This document shows, piece by piece, positions 1-5,709 of a stretch of 5,709 nucleotides of DNA; position 1 is the first letter of the stretch, and each line of letters begins with the position of its first letter. The position numbers and the translations under genes are program-made. Source of the DNA: Acidobacteriaceae bacterium (GTDB taxonomy: Bacteria > Acidobacteriota > Terriglobia > Terriglobales > Acidobacteriaceae). The stretch lies in the NCBI GenBank assembly GCA_003140785.1, contig PLKY01000025.1:1-5709 (forward strand), in the 5' to 3' direction. The notes under the pieces are model-generated. The model searched no databases. It was not told where the DNA came from and worked only from the letters and a program-made list of their open reading frames with translations.

Positions 1-143
1 CAATCCCGCCAGAAGGGATCCCAGGACACTTGCCGACTTTCCATTACAAATCTGGCTTGATAAGGAACCATGCGGATATCCGCCCTTCTGGAAGGCGGTT
101 CCAAAGACGAGAGTCACTCAGTCCCGTTATCCGAGTCCATTAC
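1..143. other. Gene-free 3' flank of the hydrolase gene, rich in nested palindromes
   Basis: I see no credible gene here; the short open frame that crosses it runs antisense into the hydrolase gene. The stretch carries several overlapping dyads. A 9-base inverted repeat has arms CCAGAAGGG (9-17) and CCCTTCTGG (83-91). A perfect 12-base palindrome, GCGGATATCCGC, lies at 72-83. GGAACC (64-69) and GGTTCC (97-102) enclose a tight GC-rich hairpin. These could be a terminator region, a repetitive extragenic palindrome, or operator-like sites. The sequence alone does not decide. Confidence 0.4.
64..102 (-). terminator. Possible terminator hairpin downstream of the hydrolase gene
   Basis: Read on the minus strand, about 40 bases after the stop of the hydrolase gene, GGAACC and GGTTCC (outer arms 97-102 and 64-69) close over an inner hairpin. 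The inner arms are 92-98 and 80-87, seven pairs with one bulged base, and the loop is four bases. No run of T follows, so it is not a canonical intrinsic terminator. The perfect palindrome GCGGATATCCGC (72-83) overlaps it and would compete with the fold. Position and stability favour transcript ending or 3' protection, at low confidence. Confidence 0.3.
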
Positions 144-1910
144 TTAATCCGGTCCACGCTGTATCCCAATGGGGAATGGACTTTCTCCCTCTTCTTGAAT
201 CCAGCCGTAATTCTGAGCCGTCTCAGCAGATCGCCATGAGGCAGGTGTGCGGGACTTCATCCAATCCAACGGCTCGCTGGCCGGTTTCGCGAGGCAGCGT
301 TCGAAAGCTTCATGGAGCGATTGTTTTTGTTCATGGCCGATGGCCCTTGGATCAGGTGAAATCAGAAGAACGGTTCCGCTGTTCGCTACTGCCTGGAGCC
401 ACTGGCGACTCAAGGCCCACGGCACATCAGGGGTGATCGCGACGCAGTCGGCGTCGAGGGAATAGAAAGTCCTATGATGGGGCGCGCGAAAAGCAAGAGT
501 GTTCACACCCGTCCGGCGTGTTCTCTCCCATTCTTTTCCGCTTACGTCGTCGCCAGTGCGAGACGCGTCGAAGAGTCCAACCGAAAGATGTCCGACGGTG
601 TTGCACCCGAGTATAAGGCGGTCTTGCCCGCAGGTTGCACGGAGTTGTCGATAGAGCGCGGTCACGATCTCGGCATTGGTGACCGTGCGGTCATTGAAGT
701 GCCAGGTGCCCCGGGTCGGAGAAGCGCCCATTTGACTTCCCCATTGTCCGAACAGCTCCCAGGTTGTGAAGTCATGCTTGATCAATTCAAAGCCCCACTC
801 GCATGCCTGGGCTGCTACAGACGCGACGGCGTGAAGTGCCTCCGGAATTGTCGGATCGTAGGCTACTGGCCCTTGATCATTTCTGGATCCACTCCAGCGA
901 GAGTCCGACAGCAACAGATTCGCAGGGGTTCCTGGTGCCGCACGCAAAGGCCGAATCCACAAGCCCGGAATCACATCGCGATCGCGGATGGCAGAAGCGA
1001 GCCTGGGGAGGCTTGGAAATCGGGATGGGTCCTGATAACCATCGTCGATTACCGTGAACGGCTTGATTCCGCCGGCGGGTGCAAGGGATGCGACGAGATC
1101 AGCGTCGCGCAGAATGCCGTCGTGCGTGTTTTGCCCGTAGGCGTAGTACCAATCGTTGCTCCCGATGATGGCATCGGTTTGTAAGCCACCTCGGTTGGTG
1201 GACACCTGAGTGCCTTCAGCCATTACATGGCACAGGCGTTGTGTCACGGCAAAGGCGCTTTCTTCCAACGCCCCCTTGCACTGCACAATTGTCGCCGCCT
1301 CAAGCGTGCGGCTCCCGAGCGATACGCCGTTTCCACCATTACGTACGTCAAGCCATAGCGAGATGCCGGATGGATCCGCTTGCCAAAAGGCAAAGGAAGC
1401 CGCTCCGGTCTTGATACCCATACCGGAGGTTCGCCCTTGCGAATGCAGCAGTGCGTACCAGGGCAACACACGTTCTGCTTGCAGCGGACGCCATTCCAAG
1501 TCTCCGTAACTGCGTTCCCACGCGTCACCAAGTGCAAGGACATCTTCTGCCAGTCGTCTCTTCCAGCGGAGTTGAACGCGCTGGACGAACACAGTTGGTG
1601 CAGTAATGAAAACCACAGCCTGCTGTGCAGCAGCGGCGAAATCGACCTTAATGCCCGCGCCCCGCTTGGTTCCCGTCCAGGTACTCCCTGATCTGCTGAG
1701 CTCCAGGCGCTTTGCCTCTGAATCGCCCACGAGTGCAAAGACCAGGTCGGGCTGCGCGAGGACTGGCAGATCGAGGTCATCTTGTGAAGGGCTGGGCAAA
1801 ATGCTTTTCGACTGCTGCGTCCAAGAGGCCGCTGGGATCAGTAGTGCCGTCACAGAAGGCACACATTGCAGGACGTCCCTGCGCGTAATTGTTTTCCGCG
1901 TTTCAGACAT
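144..1910 (-). CDS. Tat-exported GH36/GH27-like alpha-galactosidase-type glycoside hydrolase
   Basis: This is a 588-residue secreted glycoside hydrolase, probably acting on alpha-galactoside or related glycans outside the cytoplasmic membrane. The N-terminus has a twin-arginine motif (T-R-R-D-V-L, residues 9-14), then a hydrophobic stretch to about residue 28 suited to Tat export. Residues about 45-240 look like the beta-rich N-terminal domain of the GH-D clan, and about 245-530 fit the TIM barrel. Visible barrel signatures are SNDWYYAYG (251-259), VIDDGYQ (287-293), KHDF with Asp380 as likely nucleophile, and RTGDD with Asp454 or Asp455 as likely acid/base. These match the pattern of melibiase-type enzymes, in which both catalytic groups are Asp. 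The start ATG is preceded by a weak GAGAG; it is preferred because it gives the intact Tat signal. The C-terminal part after the barrel is short (about 50 residues), less than the full C-terminal beta domain usual in GH36. Substrate specificity cannot be read from the sequence. The gene stands alone and points away from the recombinase cluster. Confidence 0.8.
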   Translation of the reverse strand: MSETRKTITRRDVLQCVPSVTALLIPAASWTQQSKSILPSPSQDDLDLPVLAQPDLVFALVGDSEAKRLELSRSGSTWTGTKRGAGIKVDFAAAAQQAVVFITAPTVFVQRVQLRWKRRLAEDVLALGDAWERSYGDLEWRPLQAERVLPWYALLHSQGRTSGMGIKTGAASFAFWQADPSGISLWLDVRNGGNGVSLGSRTLEAATIVQCKGALEESAFAVTQRLCHVMAEGTQVSTNRGGLQTDAIIGSNDWYYAYGQNTHDGILRDADLVASLAPAGGIKPFTVIDDGYQDPSRFPSLPRLASAIRDRDVIPGLWIRPLRAAPGTPANLLLSDSRWSGSRNDQGPVAYDPTIPEALHAVASVAAQACEWGFELIKHDFTTWELFGQWGSQMGASPTRGTWHFNDRTVTNAEIVTALYRQLRATCGQDRLILGCNTVGHLSVGLFDASRTGDDVSGKEWERTRRTGVNTLAFRAPHHRTFYSLDADCVAITPDVPWALSRQWLQAVANSGTVLLISPDPRAIGHEQKQSLHEAFERCLAKPASEPLDWMKSRTPASWRSAETAQNYGWIQEEGESPFPIGIQRGPD

Positions 1911-2216
1911 GTCACTCTCGGGTCGTTGGGCCAGCGATAAGTGTTTTCCATCCTATCGATGGGTAGGCCGAAAAGGAGTTGGCGCTATATTTAACAGGCA
2001 ATCATAGTTGAACTTATCATCGAGCGCACTATCGCATTCTCCGGATTCAAGCCTAACGCCACAATTGTTCGAATCGGTACTGTCGATCCTCACTCGACGA
2101 CGGGCTACGAGATTACATTCGCAATGCCGTAATTAACCGGCCAATATCCTTTGACTTAACCGTGAAGGCAGCAGATATGAGGCTATATTTCTTTCAGTTG
2201 GATTTTTCATCAGGAG
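1911..2216. other. Gene-free spacer between the hydrolase gene and the recombinase cluster
   Basis: No gene is supported in this stretch of about 300 bases, which looks more AT-rich by eye than its flanks. For the minus-strand hydrolase, TATGAT (2001-2006) resembles a -10 box but lacks a good -35. The pair TTCAAC / TATAGC with a 17-base spacer is an equally weak alternative. For the plus-strand cluster, TTGACT (2151-2156) is a fair -35 but no good -10 lies 16-18 bases on; TATATT (2184-2189) is too far away. TTAACCG occurs twice in direct orientation (2133-2139 and 2156-2162). A perfect AGGAGG (2212-2217) sits at the end but has no start codon at normal distance. The left boundary of the mobile element probably falls in this spacer or just after it. 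Confidence 0.5.
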
Positions 2217-2276
2217 GCGGGGGTTCCGCTTCCGGTGATGATCTTGGCGGGTCGAAGCCAGATGCGGAACCCCTGT
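2217..2276 (+). repeat. Long bulged hairpin (inverted repeat) before the zinc-ribbon gene
   Basis: GGGGTTCCGC (2220-2229) and GCGGAACCCC (2264-2273) are perfect 10-base inverted repeats. The stem extends outward by a G-T, a C-G and a G-T pair to 2217/2276. Inside, ATCTTGGC (2241-2248) pairs with GCCAGAT (2257-2263) with one bulged T, around the 8-base loop GGGTCGAA. The inner and outer 3' arms abut with no gap, while the 5' side has an 11-base extrahelical segment (2230-2240). The result is one long asymmetric hairpin. It could be a folded recombination site for the adjacent recombinases, a terminal or subterminal element, or an RNA structure in the leader that shields the zinc-ribbon gene. 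A plain terminator is unlikely because no T-tract follows. Confidence 0.65.
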
Positions 2277-2284
2277 GAGGTACG

Positions 2285-2815
2285 ATCCTCTTTATCCCAG
2301 TTTCCGTCCCGCTTTACAAGCTTGCAACCGGCTGGGCGGACGACTGCGACGGGATCATTCTACGCCAGTGCCCGATTTGTAAACGAGATTCGATTGTCGG
2401 TCATGGCCGCCGCCGCAAGCAGGCCCACGACGAGCATCACGACTGGATTTGGATCCATCGCGGCCGCTGCGCCGACTGCGGGACGACCTTTACTTTCCTT
2501 CCGCTGCTCTCTCTTCCTTACACGCATTACAGTCTGCTTGCGTGCTGCCAGGCACTGCTACTGCGCTTTGTGGAGGGCTGTTGCTGGGACAAGGCGTTGC
2601 CGAAGCTCAAGGATCCTGATCGATTACCCGATTCCTCCACTATCCGGCGTTGGGCGAGTGGGCTGGACTCGACCCAACTGGCTATTTCCTTTCTCAGTCA
2701 GACCGTCTCCCGTGTAGTTCATTGGCTGGGTCGCGGTCGTCAGGTCCTTGACCAAACTGGACCGTTGTCCTGGATAACTCCGGTTTTCGAAAATCTCTGG
2801 CCGCTGCGTCTTTAA
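2285..2815 (+). CDS. DUF6431-like Cys4 zinc-ribbon protein without a canonical start codon
   Basis: The frame is open from the stop at 2276-2278 to TAA at 2813-2815 and encodes about 176 residues if begun at ATC 2285. It shows a Cys4 zinc ribbon (CPIC at residues 29-32, CADC at 62-65) separated by a basic, His-rich segment (GHGRRRKQAHDEHHDW, 39-54). The sequence FTFLPLLSLPYTHYSLL (69-85) follows. A helix-turn-helix-like part lies around residues 95-127 (VEGCCWDKAL ... STIRRWASGL). I recognise this layout from memory as DUF6431, a family seen beside transposon and recombinase genes; DNA binding is the likely role. No ATG, GTG or TTG exists in frame before GTG 2570, which would remove the zinc ribbon. 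ACG 2282 and ATC 2285 are each one base from ATG; GAGG (2277-2280) lies four bases before ATC. So it either uses a rare start, is reached by frameshift, or has lost its start and is decaying. The intact body argues against long decay. Confidence 0.6.
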   Translation: MLFIPVSVPLYKLATGWADDCDGIILRQCPICKRDSIVGHGRRRKQAHDEHHDWIWIHRGRCADCGTTFTFLPLLSLPYTHYSLLACCQALLLRFVEGCCWDKALPKLKDPDRLPDSSTIRRWASGLDSTQLAISFLSQTVSRVVHWLGRGRQVLDQTGPLSWITPVFENLWPLRL

Positions 2816-2880
2816 GAAAAATCTCTTCACCCACCATCCTTGCCTTGGACTGTCGGCGTCCTGCTCCTACGCTGGGCTCC

Positions 2881-2885
2881 GGAGG
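2881..2885 (+). promoter_or_regulatory. Shine-Dalgarno GGAGG for the primase-like gene
   Basis: GGAGG lies 12 bases before the GTG at 2898. The spacing is long, but no ATG, GTG or TTG in that frame occurs between the preceding gene's stop and 2898, so this site supports GTG 2898 as the start. Confidence 0.5.
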
Positions 2886-2897
2886 CAAAAGAGCGCC

Positions 2898-3887
2898 GTG
2901 GGCGAAGACGTCGAAACACTCAAGCGGCGGCTGCCGCTACTGGACTATCTGCGGCAACATAACTGGACGGCCCGGCCTGTGGGTCGCTCCGAGTTCGTCG
3001 GACTCTGTCCGTTGCATGAAGAGACCCGGCCCTCGTTCTATGTGAACACGCGCAAAGATGTCTTTTATTGCCACGGCTGCGGCCAGGGCGGCGATCTGAT
3101 TCGCTTTGTCCAGTTATCCCATCATCTATCCTTCCGCCAGAGCCTCACCTTTCTCGATCCGCAGACTGCTCCTGCAGTCGATGCTTCCGCCGTGCTTGAT
3201 CGGGCCGTTGCTTTCTATCAACAGCAACTCGATAACTACCCAGAGGCGCTCAGCTATCTCAACCAGCGCGGAGTGCACTATCCCGCACTGATCAGGGAAC
3301 TGGAGATCGGTTACGCTCCCGGCGGAAGCCTTCGCCGTCATCTCACAGCACAGGGTTATCCCTTCGACCTGTTACGGCAAGTCGGCCTGCTCAACGCGCA
3401 GGGTTCCGACGCTTTCTATCAGCGCATCGTCTTTCCGTTGCGCGAAGGGAAACACATCGTCAACCTCTACGGCCGCAGCATCGGCAACGCCTTCGCACAT
3501 CGCTTTCTGCCCGGCGCCAAGGGCGGCCTGTATGCATGGGAGAAGGTCCGGCACTGTCCCGAGGTCATTGTTGTCGAAGGACTGTTTGACTATGCCGTGT
3601 TACGGCAGGCGGGATTTGACAACGTCACCTGTTCGTTGGGAACCCATCTCAACTTGGACCAGTTTCTCCAGTTGTGTGAAGGCCAGCGCACCGTCTATCT
3701 CACCTTCGATGTCGATGACAACCAGAGCGGCCAGCAAGCCGCCGAGCAGTTGGCCCATCGTCTTGACGCGAAGAGTATTGCCACTCGCCGCGTCCTCCTG
3801 CCCCAGGGCCACGATCCCAACTCCTTCTTTGTTCAGGGCGGAGACGCAAGACAGTTCAAGTACCTCGTGGAGGCAGCTCACCCATGA
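2898..3887 (+). CDS. Compact DnaG-like protein: CHC2 zinc finger, primase core and TOPRIM
   Basis: This 329-residue protein carries the front and middle of bacterial primase. The CHC2 zinc finger shows Cys37-x2-His40 and Cys58-x2-Cys61 (CPLH ... CHGC). The primase N-terminal core follows with IGYAPGG (137-143), the AFYQRIVFPL stretch (172-181) and YGRSIG (191-196). The TOPRIM fold shows the catalytic-type Glu227 (VVEGLFDY), then Asp271 and Asp273 in FDVDDNQSG, and a late HDPN (305-308). True DnaG is around 600 residues; the C-terminal helicase-binding domain is absent, so this is unlikely to be the housekeeping primase. It may prime or convert single-stranded intermediates of the element, or bind and nick DNA; the activity is inferred from the residues. 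The start is GTG, with GGAGG upstream. Its TGA overlaps the next gene's ATG (ATGA), which implies translational coupling to the recombinase. Confidence 0.8.
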   Translation: MGEDVETLKRRLPLLDYLRQHNWTARPVGRSEFVGLCPLHEETRPSFYVNTRKDVFYCHGCGQGGDLIRFVQLSHHLSFRQSLTFLDPQTAPAVDASAVLDRAVAFYQQQLDNYPEALSYLNQRGVHYPALIRELEIGYAPGGSLRRHLTAQGYPFDLLRQVGLLNAQGSDAFYQRIVFPLREGKHIVNLYGRSIGNAFAHRFLPGAKGGLYAWEKVRHCPEVIVVEGLFDYAVLRQAGFDNVTCSLGTHLNLDQFLQLCEGQRTVYLTFDVDDNQSGQQAAEQLAHRLDAKSIATRRVLLPQGHDPNSFFVQGGDARQFKYLVEAAHP

Positions 3888-4930
3888 AGTTCCAGGTGAT
3901 CTTCCAGAAGAACGCAGCCAGCGCACATAGCCCGTATCAAGTGGTCGAGCAAAGCTCCGGACAGGAAGTCGAGTGGGTTAATAATTATCTGGATCGCGAG
4001 CATGTTCGCCGGCTGGCAAACACCAGCCTGCGCATCTACGCCTACAACCTGCTGCACTTCGTTCGCTGGTGGGAGAGCATCCATCACACCGGCGAGATAA
4101 CGGTGGCAGACCTTACTGAATCGACCCTTCTGGACTACCTGCGATTCCAGTCCAACCTGCAACCGCGGCCTTCCGCAGCCAGCATCAACGAGCGCGTTGC
4201 CGACGCCGATCGCGCACTTCGAAACGCGTTCCCGGATGCTCCCTGTCAGGTCGCTCATGGGTTTCAACAGACTTTCCTGCAGCGCAAGCCGATGGGTCTT
4301 GGCCGTCCACGTGTGGCGATAAGCAGGCTGCGTGTGAGGCAGCCCAGGCTCAATATCGTGCCGCTCTCCGTCGATGAAGTGGCACGCTTCTGGGCAAGCT
4401 TCCATACCGCGCGCGACCTGGCCATCGTCGGCCTGATGCTCATGCATGGGCTTCGCTCCGCCGAGGTGTTGGCTCTGAACCCGGAGGATGTGCTGCTGTC
4501 CGAAGCTCAGCTCCGCGTTCGCGGCAAGGGCAACAAGCTGCGCTTCCTCCCCCTCGCACCTGAGACCACGCAACTGATCGATCACTATCTGCGCCTGGAA
4601 CGGCCCAACCCATGCTCTCAAGCGCTGTTTGTCGTGCTGAAAGGTCCCGCACATGGAACACGCATGACTCCTGCTGGATTGCGCTCCCTGTTCCGATACC
4701 ATCGTCAGACCACCGGCATCCAACTTGCCAACCCGCACCGATTCAGACACACCTTCGCATCGGATATGGTGCGCGCCGGCATGAGCCTCCCGGCTCTCAT
4801 GAAGTTGATGGGACATGCCGACATCGAAACCACGCTGCGTTATGTACAGGTCACACCGCAGGACGTCTACCTTCAGTATGCTCGCGCGGTGGCGCAGTGC
4901 ATCCGCCCGCTGCCAGGGAATCCATCGTGA
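3884..4930 (+). CDS. Tyrosine recombinase/integrase, first of the tandem
   Basis: This is a complete 348-residue site-specific tyrosine recombinase that should cut and rejoin DNA through a 3'-phosphotyrosine link. Residues about 25-130 form the SAM-like core-binding domain (the stretch around YLDREHVRRLANTSLRIYAY). About 155-335 is the catalytic domain. All expected catalytic residues are visible: Arg191 in HGLRSAE, Lys215 in VRGKGNK, His285 and Arg288 in PHRFRH, His311 in LMGH, and Tyr320 in TLRY. It should therefore be active. GGAGG at 3869-3873 stands ten bases before the ATG, inside the primase-like gene, and the two genes share ATGA. Its end shares GTGA with the next recombinase. Length and domain order are normal for phage-type integrases. 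Which site it recognises cannot be told. Confidence 0.9.
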   Translation: MKFQVIFQKNAASAHSPYQVVEQSSGQEVEWVNNYLDREHVRRLANTSLRIYAYNLLHFVRWWESIHHTGEITVADLTESTLLDYLRFQSNLQPRPSAASINERVADADRALRNAFPDAPCQVAHGFQQTFLQRKPMGLGRPRVAISRLRVRQPRLNIVPLSVDEVARFWASFHTARDLAIVGLMLMHGLRSAEVLALNPEDVLLSEAQLRVRGKGNKLRFLPLAPETTQLIDHYLRLERPNPCSQALFVVLKGPAHGTRMTPAGLRSLFRYHRQTTGIQLANPHRFRHTFASDMVRAGMSLPALMKLMGHADIETTLRYVQVTPQDVYLQYARAVAQCIRPLPGNPS

Positions 4931-5709
4931 GCCGCCGGCGCCGTCCTCGCCTTAAACATCCCTTGGCTCGCGCCTTCGACCGAGCTGTCGTTTCCCTCTG
5001 TACCGCGCTCAGTCCAGGAAGCGCTCGCAGTTACGACGCAACGGTGCGTAACTTCCTCTGTTATCTCGCCGCCTCTCACCCCGAGGTCACGCGCCTGGAG
5101 CAACTACACCGTGATCCCCACATCCTGGGCTGGATGTCCCGCATGCGTTCGCAAAAGCCGCCACTGGCGACCGTGACCTGTATCGGCCGGCTTATCGCTC
5201 TCCGATGCGTCTTCAACGAACTGGCATGGTCGAACCAGAGTTTTGAACTTGCTCGCCTCATTCGTCGCGAAGACATCCCGCGCACACCGCAAAGACTTCC
5301 ACGGCCGCTCACCGCAGAACAGGATCAGACCCTGCAGCAAGAGTTTCTGCGCCGCAACGATCTCGGCGGAAACGTATTTCTGTTGCTCCGCCACACCGGC
5401 ATGCGTATTGGTGAGTGTGCCGATCTGTCCTACGATTGCCTTCGCGCCCCCGCGCCCGACCAATGGGCGATTCATGTCCCGCTCGGCAAGCTCAAAACCG
5501 AACGCATGGTCCCCATTGATGCCTCTGTGGGTGAACTCGTACAACGGCTTCGATTCTTTCGTTCCCTCGATCCGCTGCGTGCCGATGGACGGCTACTGGC
5601 CCGTCCAAGCAGCAAGAATGCGCTCGTTCGCCAACTGCGCGATTACCTGCATCAGGTTTGCTTTTCACTCGGTCTCTCCACCCTAATCGTCCCGCACCAA
5701 TTCAGGCAC
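4927..5709 (+). CDS. Second tyrosine recombinase/integrase, cut by the window edge
   Basis: The frame is open from GTG 4927 to the last base, 261 codons, and is incomplete at its 3' end. AGGGA (4915-4919) lies seven bases before the GTG, which overlaps the preceding stop as GTGA. The first residues are very basic (SRRRRPRLKH). A core-binding domain follows at about 15-110 (SARSYDATVRNFLCYLAA near 32-49). The catalytic domain begins near 120, with Arg160 in HTGMRIGE, Lys188 or Lys190 in PLGKLKTERMVPI, and His257/Arg260 in PHQFRH, where the window ends. The remaining conserved His/Trp and the nucleophile Tyr lie outside, so activity cannot be fully judged. It differs clearly from the first recombinase around these motifs, so this is not a simple recent duplication. 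Tandem overlapping recombinases usually act together on one element. Confidence 0.88.
   Translation, partial: MSRRRRPRLKHPLARAFDRAVVSLCTALSPGSARSYDATVRNFLCYLAASHPEVTRLEQLHRDPHILGWMSRMRSQKPPLATVTCIGRLIALRCVFNELAWSNQSFELARLIRREDIPRTPQRLPRPLTAEQDQTLQQEFLRRNDLGGNVFLLLRHTGMRIGECADLSYDCLRAPAPDQWAIHVPLGKLKTERMVPIDASVGELVQRLRFFRSLDPLRADGRLLARPSSKNALVRQLRDYLHQVCFSLGLSTLIVPHQFRH

Larger units (their letters stand above)
2217..5709 (+). mobile_element. Left portion of a putative multi-recombinase mobile element carrying a primase-like gene (runs off window)
   Basis: Four co-directional genes form one unit: zinc-ribbon protein, CHC2/TOPRIM primase-like protein, tyrosine recombinase, second tyrosine recombinase. 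The last three overlap by four bases each (ATGA, GTGA). A large folded hairpin stands just before the first gene. Overlapping tandem tyrosine recombinases are the hallmark of RIT elements, which have three; here a third would lie beyond position 5709. The primase-like and zinc-ribbon genes are extra compared with a plain RIT element. The exact left end, terminal repeats and any target duplication cannot be defined from this window, so the start given is simply the foot of the hairpin. The mobile nature is inferred from gene content, not from seen ends. Confidence 0.6.

Noticed and set aside
474..1184. 236-residue plus-strand open frame
   Set aside because: It is antisense to the hydrolase barrel and has no recognisable domain.
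2063..2081. GTTCGAATC, resembling a tRNA T-arm and thus a possible integrase attachment site
   Set aside because: The flanking bases do not form a proper T-stem and no acceptor, D-arm or anticodon arm can be placed around it.
2212..2217. Perfect AGGAGG as a ribosome binding site
   Set aside because: The nearest start codons (GTG 2235, ATG 2238) are 17 and 20 bases away, too far for normal use, and they open the shadow frame.
2235..2717. 160-residue plus-strand open frame overlapping the zinc-ribbon gene
   Set aside because: Its product has low-complexity Arg/Ser/Ala-rich composition typical of a shifted frame, while the other frame encodes a clear Cys4 zinc ribbon. Kept only as a possible frameshift leader.
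3878..4816. 312-residue minus-strand open frame
   Set aside because: It lies entirely antisense to the first tyrosine recombinase, whose catalytic residues are all intact. The antisense product shows no recognisable motif.
5104..5544. 146-residue minus-strand open frame and the 147-residue plus-strand frame at 5243-5686
   Set aside because: Both are shadows of the second tyrosine recombinase, which reads continuously with its motifs in the remaining frame.
1..5709. CRISPR array, rRNA or tRNA genes
   Set aside because: No regularly spaced direct repeats and no recognisable structural RNA were seen.

Overview
The window is about 5.7 kb of moderately GC-rich bacterial DNA. No marker gene fixes the taxon. 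A Tat-exported glycoside hydrolase beside this particular recombinase and zinc-ribbon gene set is compatible with a soil-type Acidobacteriota, but that is inference from memory of similar gene neighbourhoods and is held weakly.

Left part (1-1910): a single minus-strand gene encodes a 588-residue protein with a twin-arginine signal and a GH36/GH27-like (alpha-galactosidase clan) TIM barrel. Its 3' flank (1-143) has no gene but holds nested palindromes that may end its transcript. Between this gene and the rightward cluster lies about 300 bases (1911-2216) with no gene and only weak promoter-like signals.

Right part (about 2217-5709, running off the edge): a plus-strand cluster that looks like the left portion of a mobile element. 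It opens with a long bulged hairpin (2217-2276). Next comes a small Cys4 zinc-ribbon protein (DUF6431-like, recognised from memory) whose reading frame has no ATG/GTG/TTG start in the expected place. Then comes a compact DnaG-like protein (CHC2 zinc finger, primase core, TOPRIM) of 329 residues. A complete tyrosine recombinase (348 residues) overlaps it by ATGA. A second, different tyrosine recombinase overlaps that one by GTGA and is cut by the window edge just after its HxxRH motif.

The tight overlaps indicate that primase-like protein and recombinases are translated as a coupled unit. The arrangement resembles RIT (recombinase-in-trio) elements in having overlapping tandem tyrosine recombinases, but adds a primase-like protein and a zinc-ribbon protein. 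My reading, as inference, is a mobile element in which the recombinases cut and join, the primase-like protein supplies a replication or strand-conversion step, and the zinc-ribbon protein binds DNA ends. The folded hairpin at the left side is a candidate end or recombination site.
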